Shown: positions 1-5,406, counted from the first letter of the stretch. The stretch is DNA of 5,406 bases from Roseimaritima sp. (GCA_007124075.1 SLFV01000089.1:1-5406); one strand, 5' to 3'. Notes: generated by a model from the sequence alone, not told the origin. Translations and numbers: made by a program.

Positions 1-451
1 CCTCCGCCTCACGTCGCCGAACCTGTTCATCCAACCCGTAAAGAAGTTGCTGGCCGGTAGTGGCCCCGGCGAATGCTGTTCTCTTATAAAGCGTTCCACC
101 AAAACGGCGGCGGTCGATAAATCCTTCTCCAGTGCGGTTAAAGGGAACGCCTAACCGGTCCATCAGATCAATGACCTTGGGAGCCCAGTCAGCCATCTCC
201 TTCACCGGAGGCTGGTGGTTTAAAAAGTCACCGCCGTACACCGTGTCGTCGAAATGTTTCCATTCATTGTCCCCCAATTGCCTGGTCTGATCGTTGCACG
301 AATTAATCCCTCCCTGGGCGCAAACACTGTGAGACCGCTTAACCGGCGTCAAACTGATCAGGTCAACCGCAACCCCCAATTCCGTCAACTTCATCGTGGC
401 GGCCAATCCCGCCAACCCACCCCCAACAACGACAACTCTATGACTACTCAT
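1..451 (-). CDS. sdhA: Succinate dehydrogenase flavoprotein subunit, N-terminal 150 residues (runs off left edge)
   Basis: This is the catalytic subunit of succinate:quinone oxidoreductase, which oxidises succinate to fumarate using covalently bound FAD on the cytoplasmic face of the membrane. The visible part starts with a Rossmann strand and glycine-rich FAD loop (VVVVGGGLAGLAA, residues 6-18). Residues 40-50 read SHSVCAQGGIN, where His41 is the expected covalent FAD attachment site. FGGT at 117-120 and AFAGATTGQQLLYGLDEQVR at 126-145 are close to the form I know from Bacillus-type SdhA. I chose the ATG at 451 because GGGGGAG lies about 9 nt upstream and the FAD strand follows at once. An in-frame ATG at 460 touches that Shine-Dalgarno and is less likely. 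The start overlaps the sdhC stop by 8 nt, so the two are probably translationally coupled. The C-terminal three quarters and the expected sdhB lie outside the window. Identification is firm. Confidence 0.97.
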   Translation of the reverse strand, partial: MSSHRVVVVGGGLAGLAATMKLTELGVAVDLISLTPVKRSHSVCAQGGINSCNDQTRQLGDNEWKHFDDTVYGGDFLNHQPPVKEMADWAPKVIDLMDRLGVPFNRTGEGFIDRRRFGGTLYKRTAFAGATTGQQLLYGLDEQVRRREAE

Positions 452-1364
452 CGGTGACATCTCCCCCTGATTGATTCTCAGGCTCCGGCGAAGCTTCTTC
501 TGATTTTCCTGAAACCGAAAAATACGGCTCCATCGTAACATCGGGCTGGGTCCGTTTTTTCACCGAAAGCGGAACGAGCCCAGCCTGGTGAGCCGCCTCG
601 TACATGCGATTTTCGATCTTCTCCGCCTCGGCAACATCAACCGATATCGATGCCCACCAGGCCGAAATGCCGACGATCGCAAGCGCAATGCCGAAGGCGA
701 AGCAAACCTTGGTTGCACGCTTCTGGGCCTTGTCCGAGACCCACAACCCCCAAGTAATCCCAGAGGTCCACAGCCCATTGGCTAGGTGATAAACGCATGC
801 CAAAACCCCGATCAGATAGAAAGCCGGCCAGAACCAGCCATCCATCGCCGTCGCCAAGGTCGAGGCGGCATTGTACGGCTTAAAATTTGCCATCCCCAGC
901 GGTTTGGCAACACCATCGAGCCACAGCGAAAAATGAAACCAGCCGTGCAGGTGAAATACGTGGATCATTAAATAAACCAGCGCGATCAGACCCGTCCACC
1001 GCTGCCAGGCGTATCGACGATTTGCAGCGTAGGGATAATGCGAAACATTGCTGCGACCATTTGTCGCAATCCAAACGCCTAGCAAACCATGAAATAACAA
1101 AGGCGAAAAGATCAGTCCCCACTCCACCAGGGGCAACAATTTCCCCAACGCGTGGATCGAGAATACTGCCCTCTGAAAGGTCTCCACGCCGTTGAGCAAG
1201 CTGGCATTGGTGGCCAAATGGACCACCATGTACGCACCCAATGGGACCAACCCAGTAAGCGAATGTAAGCGGCGGATAATGAATTCGTTACGTTGAAAAA
1301 ATGTCAAGCTATCAATTGGTGCAGCCACGGAGGGATAATCGTGTTTGAGTATGAAGCAATACAC
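444..1364 (-). CDS. sdhC: Succinate dehydrogenase cytochrome b subunit, single-polypeptide (b558-like) type
   Basis: This is the membrane anchor of complex II; it binds two hemes b and passes electrons from SdhA/SdhB to quinone. Five hydrophobic segments are visible at about residues 36-54, 78-101, 122-143, 178-200 and 219-241 (numbered from the GTG at 1364). One histidine sits in each of the first four (His49, His92, His135, His193), with spacing like the four axial heme ligands of the Bacillus subtilis protein except for a longer loop before the last. That is the type B pattern, one large subunit with two hemes, and it fits the sdhC-sdhA gene order. The start is uncertain: the GTG at 1364 has no Shine-Dalgarno, while a TTG at 1307 would give TFFQRNEFIIRRLHSLTG as the N-terminus, which looks more like relatives. 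Residues 243-306 form a hydrophilic, acidic, Ser/Pro/Glu-rich tail that I cannot match to the usual roughly 200-residue family form. The stop TAG (444-446) lies inside the sdhA start region. Confidence 0.95.
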   Translation of the reverse strand: MYCFILKHDYPSVAAPIDSLTFFQRNEFIIRRLHSLTGLVPLGAYMVVHLATNASLLNGVETFQRAVFSIHALGKLLPLVEWGLIFSPLLFHGLLGVWIATNGRSNVSHYPYAANRRYAWQRWTGLIALVYLMIHVFHLHGWFHFSLWLDGVAKPLGMANFKPYNAASTLATAMDGWFWPAFYLIGVLACVYHLANGLWTSGITWGLWVSDKAQKRATKVCFAFGIALAIVGISAWWASISVDVAEAEKIENRMYEAAHQAGLVPLSVKKRTQPDVTMEPYFSVSGKSEEASPEPENQSGGDVTDE

Positions 1365-1434
1365 TCACAAGGGGTGCGGCCGGACGATAGCGCAAAACAC
1401 GGGTGGGCTCTGCACAGGTCCTTACCAGCATCTA

Positions 1435-1462
1435 ATCGTAGGACTTCGACAAATCTCTGCAA
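1435..1462 (-). promoter_or_regulatory. Possible sigma70-type promoter for sdhC
   Basis: On the minus strand TTGCAG (1457-1462) and TACGAT (1435-1440) are separated by 16 nt, about 70 nt upstream of the GTG and about 130 nt upstream of the TTG candidate start of sdhC. Each hexamer matches the consensus at four positions. This is a weak prediction from sequence alone; no better candidate was seen between 1365 and 1530. Confidence 0.3.
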
Positions 1463-1467
1463 GAGAT
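1453..1467. repeat. 15-nt perfect palindrome (6-bp arms, 3-nt centre) in the sdhC/regulator intergenic region
   Basis: The sequence ATCTCT-GCA-AGAGAT is a perfect inverted repeat that overlaps the predicted -35 of sdhC. Its place suggests an operator, but a palindrome this short can occur by chance and I cannot match it to a known regulator site. Confidence 0.35.
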
Positions 1468-1621
1468 GACAGAAGTAAGAAAAAGTCTTTTCGCGTCGTG
1501 ACCCGGGCTGGTAACCTATCATAGAGGGGGGCTTGTCGTTTCTTTCAGCTTGGAGTCGCTCCTTTGATCTTTCGTGTGCTACACTTACGCCTCCGTCATT
1601 GCTGCCTATTCGTAGCTTGTC

Positions 1622-2023
1622 GTGCCGATGCAGTCGATTACTCCTAAACTACTGGTTACTGATGATGATGCGGCGCTTCGGCAGACGCTTGCCGAAGCTT
1701 TTGCGCATCGCGGCTTCGATGTCGTTGTCGCGGCGGATGGCCACGAGGCACTTGAACGAGTCAATGACTCGCGGATTCATTTAGCCCTGGTTGATGTGCA
1801 TATGCCGCGGCTGAGCGGTCTGCAACTGATTAGCAGGCTACGAGCAGATAACCTGGCGGTACCCTGCATTTTGATGTCAGCTGCTTTGGACGACGCGATT
1901 CGCACCGAGGCCGAACGGATGCAGGTGTTCCGCCTGATGCATAAGCCTTTACGTTTTGCCGAGTTAGCGCAGGCGGTCCGGCAGGTCCTGGCGGAACATT
2001 ACGGCTGGGCAATCCAAGGTTGA
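1622..2023 (+). CDS. Stand-alone response regulator receiver domain protein
   Basis: This is a CheY-like single-domain response regulator of 133 residues with no output domain, expected to be phosphorylated by a histidine kinase in the cytoplasm and to act by protein-protein contact. The receiver core is intact: the acidic pair at Asp14-Asp15 in LLVTDDD, phospho-acceptor Asp58 in LALVDVHMP, Ser86 in place of the usual Thr/Ser switch residue in ILMSAA, and Lys108 in MHKPL. The domain fills almost the whole protein and only about 10 residues follow the last helix, so nothing is truncated. The start is either GTG 1622 or ATG 1628; neither has a clear Shine-Dalgarno and the choice changes only two residues. 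No kinase gene is adjacent: the sdh operon lies divergently on one side and a gene-poor region on the other, so its partner cannot be inferred. The family is certain; the pathway is unknown. Confidence 0.93.
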   Translation: MPMQSITPKLLVTDDDAALRQTLAEAFAHRGFDVVVAADGHEALERVNDSRIHLALVDVHMPRLSGLQLISRLRADNLAVPCILMSAALDDAIRTEAERMQVFRLMHKPLRFAELAQAVRQVLAEHYGWAIQG

Positions 2024-2062
2024 AAACTTAGCGTTCTCCCTCGGTGCCAACATGTGCGAGAC

Positions 2063-2099
2063 AGCTTTGAGTTAGGCAAGGTTGGGGACTCGAAAAGCT
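2063..2099. repeat. Imperfect inverted repeat, possible weak terminator between convergent frames
   Basis: AGCTTTGAGT (2063-2072) pairs with ACTCGAAAAGCT (2088-2099), giving a 10-bp stem with a 2-nt bulge around a 15-nt loop, about 40 nt after the response regulator stop. No T-run follows on either strand, so if it ends transcription it is not a classical intrinsic terminator. Confidence 0.35.
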
Positions 2100-2485
2100 T
2101 ACACGACCGGGAAAACCGACAGACACAACAATTTCACAAAATCCCAAGGCAGGCGAGCCTCGGAAGAATGAGGATTAACGTGTTTTTCAAGCCCGGGCTT
2201 TCGTTCCAAACGAGTTTCCCAGGCGTGCATTTCCGGTTGGATGGCTTCACTGCGGCGGATGTGTCGACGCGGCGGTGGGATGACGCAGCATGTCAGACGC
2301 TTTGATGCCGCAACGCAGCGGCATTTTGAGATCGATGCGAGAGTTGCTTTCGAATCCTGGGCCGCGGGAACCAGGCCTTGCCGGAAGACCAAAGTCCACA
2401 CGAGAAGCGGCTGCCGATGGTGACAATCGTTGTCTCGACTGAACAGCTTACTGATTTTTTTACCGTTGCTCCGTGTTTCGGCCAT
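2099..2485 (-). CDS. Unidentified 128-residue open frame with good Shine-Dalgarno (doubtful gene)
   Basis: I do not recognise this protein. The frame begins MAETRSNGKKISKLFS at ATG 2485, with GGGAG 8 nt upstream, one of the better ribosome-binding sites in the window, and it stops at TAA 2099-2101 inside the inverted repeat 2063-2099. The product would be basic and rich in Arg, Lys, His and Cys, with no signal peptide, membrane segment or domain motif that I can see. The C-terminal 40 residues (MHAWETRLERKPGLEKHVNP onwards) have the look of short multicopy hypothetical frames annotated in Rhodopirellula-type genomes, but I could not verify this. Third-position base use is unremarkable, so codon choice does not help. 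It could equally be a chance frame in a dispersed non-coding repeat. Confidence 0.3.
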   Translation of the reverse strand: MAETRSNGKKISKLFSRDNDCHHRQPLLVWTLVFRQGLVPAAQDSKATLASISKCRCVAASKRLTCCVIPPPRRHIRRSEAIQPEMHAWETRLERKPGLEKHVNPHSSEARLPWDFVKLLCLSVFPVV

Positions 2486-2535
2486 ACAATCGTCTCCCTG
2501 CGTATCGAAATCTGATCCCGAGCTACAGCGATTAG

Positions 2536-3036
2536 CATCGTGCGATAAATAACGGTTCCTTTCTGTTGCTTGATTACGCTGGGCCACACGAGTTTGCACC
2601 TAATGAATCAACACGCGGTGTCGGAGAGCATCCGCATCGAGGCTTCGAGACGGTCACGATCGTGTACCAAGGGGAACTGGAACACCGTGATTCTTCGGGC
2701 AGCCACGGGGTGATAGGTCCCGGCGACGTCCAGCTTGCAGCGCATAAGGAGTGGCTTTGCGATCTTCCCGATGGCCATACAGCGATGATCATTGCACAGC
2801 TCGGCGGTGTTCGAATCAACGAAAGTTTGATCATGCCTGTCGAACTTGCCGTTCTTGATCGCGAGGGAACCCAGTTTCGAGTTGATACCGAAACGAAAGC
2901 GAGTATACTGGTGATAACAGGCGGGCCGATTGGCAAGCCCGTTGTTGGGCAAGGGCCTTTCGTGATGAACACGCGAGAAGAAATCGTGGAGGCGATCCAA
3001 GACTACCGCCAGGGACGAATGGGCAACTTGTCTTGA
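2536..3036 (+). pseudogene. Pirin family remnant, 5'-truncated and internally deleted
   Basis: Pirins are Fe-binding double-cupin proteins, some with quercetinase activity. The remnant reads FLLLDYAGPHEFAP, GVGEHPHRGFETVT (the first two metal histidines, from HPHRG), then HGVIGPGDVQ. A normal pirin continues with WMTAG and a GI-H-E motif that supplies the third and fourth metal ligands. Here the frame jumps after the DVQ codons (2725-2733) straight to C-terminal cupin sequence: LAAHKEWLCDLPDGH, then GPFVMNTREEI and a normal C-terminus. I estimate that about 90-110 residues are missing, in frame. The 5' end is also lost: an in-frame TAG (2533-2535) lies just before the homologous part, there is no ATG, and the only usable start (TTG 2566) lacks a Shine-Dalgarno. 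About 157 residues remain of the usual 230-300. With half the metal site absent it is unlikely to work as a pirin. A shortened expressed protein is possible but less likely. Confidence 0.85.
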
Positions 3037-3134
3037 AGCCTTTTGCATTGCCAAGTACTTAAGCCGTGCCGCAAAACGAGTGCCAGTGCTTCGAGGTGCT
3101 CCAAAGGGTACCGCCCGCTGCCAAAGCTTAGTAA

Positions 3135-3167
3135 CTGCCGGATCGCGATTACTTGTCTGCCGGATCG
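3135..3167. repeat. 11-bp direct repeat across the sulfatase stop codon
   Basis: CTGCCGGATCG occurs exactly at 3135-3145 and 3157-3167, start to start 22 bp, one copy on each side of the sulfatase stop (3149-3151). The inner copy encodes part of the last residues (DPADK). It looks like a small local duplication; I assign no function. Confidence 0.6.
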
Positions 3168-4789
3168 TTGCTCCAGAAACCTTGAAATATTTTCAAAGGG
3201 TCAGCGGATGTGGGGTCGATACCTGCAGGAGCCGCTTTCCATTGCCAATGGTCTTTGAACAGTGCGGTTGGATCGGGCGCGGTCCGGTTTTTCCAATAGG
3301 CTTGGTCCTGGGCGACAATGTTGGCGCGAGACCGCTGCCAATCGGCAGTGACTTCGTCGAACCAGAGGTCGTGTTTCTGGGCAAGGGCTCTGACCATCTG
3401 CGGATGACTGGCAGCAAGGTCTGTTTTTTCAGCAGGATCGGTTTGCAGATCGTACAGGCGTGGTGGCGGTTGCGGGGCGGTGCTAGGCGGATCGAGCTGC
3501 CGATCCAGTGGCATCTGCCAATGCGGCATCACGATGCCCCGCAGGTAAGAAGGATTGTCCCGGCCGCTATCCTTTTTGAGCGATGCTTCATTGCCGGGCC
3601 AAACTAATTTCCAGCGGCCCTGGCGAATCGACGCGTTGGCATGACGCACGGGTGCGTAGCGGTTGCGTTGAAACTGGAACGGTCGCGCGGTCAGTGCACG
3701 TGTAGGTTGCCCCCGGAGCAAGGGTAGTAAATTCAATCCGTCCAATGGCTTGGCTCCCTCAGGAACGCCCGCTCCTGTGGCGCTGTAAAGAGTTGGCAGC
3801 CAATCACAACCGTGTACCGGAACGGACTCGACCCGACCCGCCGGAAGGTGGCCAGGCCAGGCAACGATGCAGGGCACGCGAATGCCCCCTTCCAAAACCG
3901 ACTGCTTCTCGCCCGAGAATAGGCCGTTGAATCGCATTTGTGATCCAAACTTGGCGTCGCGCCTGAGCACAGGGCCATTGTCGCTGGTGAAAACAATCAT
4001 CGTATTGCCCCACAAGCCTTCATCTTTCAGTGTCTGAAACACCCGAGCCAGCCCCATATCCATCGCCTCGATCATGGCGTAGGTGATCGCTACCGCTTTG
4101 TCAGCGTCCTTTCCTAATCGCTGCTGGTATTTTTGGACGAGAGCTTCCGGGGCTTGCAGCGGACTGTGCGGCGCGTGATGGGCAAGCCACAATGCGAATG
4201 GTTTTGACTGTTGCGAGCGAATGAAACGGATGGCCTCGTCGTTGAGTGCATCGGTCAGGTACCGCCCATCGCTTGGCACCTCGAGGTCGTTGCGGAGCAA
4301 GTTCCATTTTTGGTAATCCTGTCCGCCGTTGGGAAAGCCGAAAAAGAGATCGAACCCGCGCCGGTGCGGCAGATAGTCTTCTGAATAGGCTCCATTGTGC
4401 CACTTGCCGATTAGCGCTGTGGCATAACCCGCATGGCGAAAGTAATCGCCAAAGGTCTTTTCCGCAAGGTCGATCCGGTCCAGCCCACGATTGCTTGGCA
4501 CATCCACCGCGCCGGTTCGATGATTGAACCGACCGGTCAGAAAACCGGCGCGGGCTGGCGCACAAAGCGGCGACGGTGAGTAATGATCGGTGAATCGAAT
4601 TCCTGCCTTCGCAAGCTCATCAAGCGCAGGTGTATCAATGACCGGATTACCATAGCAGCGCAGGTCGCCCCAACCGAGGTCATCGGCAATGATGAAAACG
4701 ACATTCGGCTTTGCCACATCAGTGACATCTAACGCGGCCAGTGGTGCAAGCAGTAGGGCGGTCAGCAGGGTGACGGTGATGCGTCTCAT
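3149..4789 (-). CDS. Exported type I (formylglycine-dependent) sulfatase, arylsulfatase A-like
   Basis: The product (546 residues) hydrolyses sulfate esters, probably on sulfated polysaccharide or a similar substrate outside the cytoplasm; the exact substrate cannot be read from sequence. A signal peptide is present: RR at residues 2-3, hydrophobic 4-20, likely cleavage near Ala19. The active-site set is complete: Asp36-Asp37 (IIADDLGWGD), the CxPxR maturation motif CAPAR with Cys76 as the residue oxidised to formylglycine, Arg80, the second signature GYATALIGKWH (121-131) with Lys129 and His131, His205/His208 in HHAPHSP, Asp270-Asn271 in TSDNGP, and Lys295 in GEKQSVLEGGIRVP. The C-terminal subdomain includes the usual RLYDLQTDPAEKTDLA segment. 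Length is normal. The ATG at 4789 is supported by the signal peptide and a weak AAGG about 10 nt upstream. It is monocistronic as far as seen and converges on the pirin remnant. Maturation needs a formylglycine-generating enzyme encoded elsewhere. Confidence 0.97.
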   Translation of the reverse strand: MRRITVTLLTALLLAPLAALDVTDVAKPNVVFIIADDLGWGDLRCYGNPVIDTPALDELAKAGIRFTDHYSPSPLCAPARAGFLTGRFNHRTGAVDVPSNRGLDRIDLAEKTFGDYFRHAGYATALIGKWHNGAYSEDYLPHRRGFDLFFGFPNGGQDYQKWNLLRNDLEVPSDGRYLTDALNDEAIRFIRSQQSKPFALWLAHHAPHSPLQAPEALVQKYQQRLGKDADKAVAITYAMIEAMDMGLARVFQTLKDEGLWGNTMIVFTSDNGPVLRRDAKFGSQMRFNGLFSGEKQSVLEGGIRVPCIVAWPGHLPAGRVESVPVHGCDWLPTLYSATGAGVPEGAKPLDGLNLLPLLRGQPTRALTARPFQFQRNRYAPVRHANASIRQGRWKLVWPGNEASLKKDSGRDNPSYLRGIVMPHWQMPLDRQLDPPSTAPQPPPRLYDLQTDPAEKTDLAASHPQMVRALAQKHDLWFDEVTADWQRSRANIVAQDQAYWKNRTAPDPTALFKDHWQWKAAPAGIDPTSADPLKIFQGFWSNDPADK

Positions 4790-5163
4790 CGGTCAGCTAC
4801 CTTCGCTTGCCAGAGGTACTGTGGGGGATTTCTTTTCGATCCATTCAAGTTCTTCGCAGCGATGCACCCAGGAAGGGGATCTTGCTTCGACCGCTTGGGT
4901 AAATGAATTGTCCTGAACACCGCTGTACCTTTCATCGTCCGCGATCCGTATTGTAGTCGCTGGCGCGCAATCCGAAAGCTTTTTGGCGGAAACCAAGTGG
5001 GCGCGGAACCAGTGTGGAGACCTCCCTACAAGGCTGCTCCTGCCAGCGACTCAGGCTTACGTTCGGCACAGGCGCATTTTGTAGAGAAACTTCGCCGGGG
5101 TCCGACGCGGGATTCGGGATTCTTGCATAGCCGTTTCTCAGTGATCGTACATCAGAACCATCT
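4790..5163. other. Region upstream of the sulfatase with no defensible gene
   Basis: I see no recognisable protein here. A 67-residue minus-strand frame starting with GTG (4793-4996) ends 3 nt before the sulfatase ATG, and another minus frame runs into the repeat cluster; neither has a domain or a good start signal. TACAAT on the minus strand (4950-4955) could be a -10 box for the sulfatase, but no good -35 lies at the right distance. The segment around 5040-5075 has a short CCTG/CAGG inverted arrangement that resembles a degraded dispersed repeat; this is only an impression. Confidence 0.5.
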
Positions 5164-5256
5164 GCGTCAGATTGTGCTGCGTCAGATTGTGCCACCCGCG
5201 TCAGATGCGCGTCAGATTGTGCCGCGTCAGATTGTGCGCGTCAGATTGTGCCACCC
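5164..5256 (+). repeat. Cluster of six direct copies of GCGTCAGATTGTGC upstream of the transposase promoter
   Basis: Complete 14-bp copies lie at 5164-5177, 5179-5192, 5209-5222, 5224-5237 and 5238-5251, and a copy cut to its first 9 bases lies at 5198-5206. Start-to-start distances are 15, 19, 11, 15 and 14. The copies at 5179 and 5238 are each followed by CACCC, so the full unit is probably the 19-mer GCGTCAGATTGTGCCACCC, and the others may be partial duplications. All copies point towards the transposase gene, and the last ends 14 nt before its -35 box. The motif has no strong internal palindrome, so it is not a classical REP hairpin. The irregular spacing and absence of spacers rule out a CRISPR array. 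Confidence 0.95.
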
Positions 5257-5265
5257 ATCAAACGA

Positions 5266-5293
5266 TTGACACGGTGCCGAGAAGACGTAGAAT
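5266..5293 (+). promoter_or_regulatory. Near-consensus sigma70 promoter of the transposase gene
   Basis: TTGACA (5266-5271, perfect -35) and TAGAAT (5288-5293, five of six -10 bases) are 16 nt apart, 33 nt upstream of the ATG. This is the clearest promoter in the window, and it stands directly downstream of the 14-bp repeat cluster. Confidence 0.75.
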
Positions 5294-5314
5294 GGGGACA
5301 GTCATCCATATCCT

Positions 5315-5320
5315 GGGAGG
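5315..5320 (+). promoter_or_regulatory. Strong Shine-Dalgarno GGGAGG for the transposase
   Basis: GGGAGG lies 6 nt before the ATG at 5327 and fixes the start. Most other genes in the window have weak sites or none, so the strength is notable. Confidence 0.8.
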
Positions 5321-5326
5321 GTTGCA

Positions 5327-5406
5327 ATGGGGAGAGCTGTGCGTGCCGAGTTGTTCCAGGCGGCAGAAATTGGAATTGTTCATACCGTCCAACGCTGTGT
5401 CCGACG
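5327..5406 (+). CDS. N-terminal 26 residues of an IS200-like / REP-associated tyrosine transposase (runs off right edge)
   Basis: The frame starts MGRAVRAELFQAAEIGIVHT and continues VQRCVRR to the window end. I recognise this as the N-terminus of single-strand HUH (Y1) transposases related to IS200/IS605 TnpA and REP-associated transposases: a basic start, then a first beta strand ending in the pattern VxHxxxRCxRR, usually followed by a loop, an FLxG-type segment and, further on, the HUH motif and catalytic tyrosine. Those diagnostic parts lie outside the window, so activity cannot be judged. The start is fixed by the GGGAGG Shine-Dalgarno and a good sigma70 promoter. In planctomycetes such genes are often single domesticated-looking copies without terminal inverted repeats; whether that holds here needs the right-hand sequence. 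The assignment rests on 26 residues from memory of the family and is therefore moderate. Confidence 0.75.
   Translation, partial: MGRAVRAELFQAAEIGIVHTVQRCVR

Larger units (their letters stand above)
2024..2565. other. Gene-poor region with no recognisable protein
   Basis: Between the response regulator stop and the first pirin-like codons I recognise no known protein in any frame. It contains an imperfect inverted repeat (2063-2099) and one minus-strand open frame with a good ribosome-binding site, listed separately. The right edge cuts into the pirin gene: homology stops abruptly near 2554-2566, and the normal N-terminal 30 or more pirin residues are absent. The stretch may therefore be foreign, or a decayed leftover of whatever event removed the pirin 5' end. 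That reading is inference. Confidence 0.5.

Noticed and set aside
254..457. Plus-strand 67-residue open frame
   Set aside because: It lies antisense within the sdhA coding sequence, whose translation is unmistakable; the product has no domain.
887..1195. Plus-strand 102-residue open frame
   Set aside because: It is antisense to sdhC across its membrane segments and heme histidines; a shadow frame.
2054..2305. Plus-strand 83-residue open frame after the response regulator
   Set aside because: No Shine-Dalgarno, no recognisable motif, and it begins inside the inverted repeat region; not stronger than chance.
2293..2589. Alternative minus-strand frame of 98 residues starting MWPSVIKQQ
   Set aside because: It overlaps the 2099-2485 frame in another register, has no visible Shine-Dalgarno, and overlaps the start of the pirin homology.
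2574..3054. Two minus-strand open frames opposite the pirin remnant
   Set aside because: The plus strand carries clear pirin homology to the C-terminus; these frames show no recognisable motif and arise from its codon pattern.
3037..3148. Possible terminator between the pirin remnant and the sulfatase
   Set aside because: Only TTTTGC (3041-3046) and GCAAAA (3071-3076) pair, around a 24-nt loop with no following T-run; too weak to call.
3080..3607. Plus-strand 175-residue open frame
   Set aside because: It is antisense to the C-terminal part of the sulfatase, which has a complete family-specific sequence.
4101..4565. Minus-strand 154-residue open frame
   Set aside because: It overlaps the sulfatase on the same strand in another frame, across its catalytic motifs; it is a shadow.
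5164..5256. CRISPR-like short repeats
   Set aside because: The 14-bp units are almost back to back with gaps of 0-5 nt and irregular truncation, so there are no spacers, and no cas gene is in the window.
4932..5269. Open frames on both strands running through the repeat cluster (4932-5195 minus, 4997-5269 plus)
   Set aside because: Their repetitive AQSDA- and RQIV-type peptides come from translating the tandem 14-bp motif; no credible start or domain.

Overview
The window reads like an ordinary stretch of a Planctomycetes chromosome, most likely Pirellulaceae-like. This is inferred from gene content: a type I sulfatase with a signal peptide, a Bacillus-type single-subunit SdhC next to SdhA, a receiver-only response regulator, weak or absent Shine-Dalgarno sites at most genes, and an IS200-like/REP-associated transposase start of a type I associate with planctomycetes. 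No rRNA, tRNA or taxonomic marker is present to prove it.

Layout. Positions 1-1364 (minus strand) hold the start of a succinate dehydrogenase operon: sdhC (444-1364) overlaps by 8 nt the start of sdhA, which runs off the left edge; sdhB is expected beyond it. Positions 1365-1621 are a divergent intergenic region with a possible sdhC promoter and a small palindrome. A stand-alone receiver-domain protein follows (1622-2023, plus). Positions 2024-2565 hold no recognisable gene, only an inverted repeat and one unidentified 128-codon minus-strand frame with a good ribosome-binding site. Positions about 2536-3036 (plus) carry a pirin remnant that lacks its 5' end and an internal segment with half of the metal ligands. 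A complete exported sulfatase lies convergent to it (3149-4789, minus).

Positions 4790-5163 hold no gene I can defend. Positions 5164-5256 are a cluster of six copies of a 14-bp motif (five complete, one cut to 9 bp). It sits 14 nt upstream of a near-consensus sigma70 promoter and a strong Shine-Dalgarno site, which drive the start of an IS200-like/REP-associated transposase gene cut off by the right edge.

The genes do not form one pathway. SdhC and SdhA work together in the membrane-bound respiratory complex; the response regulator and sulfatase appear independent. The two most notable things are the repeat cluster in front of the transposase promoter and the decayed pirin gene beside a gene-poor region. 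I do not see a clearly new multi-gene system.
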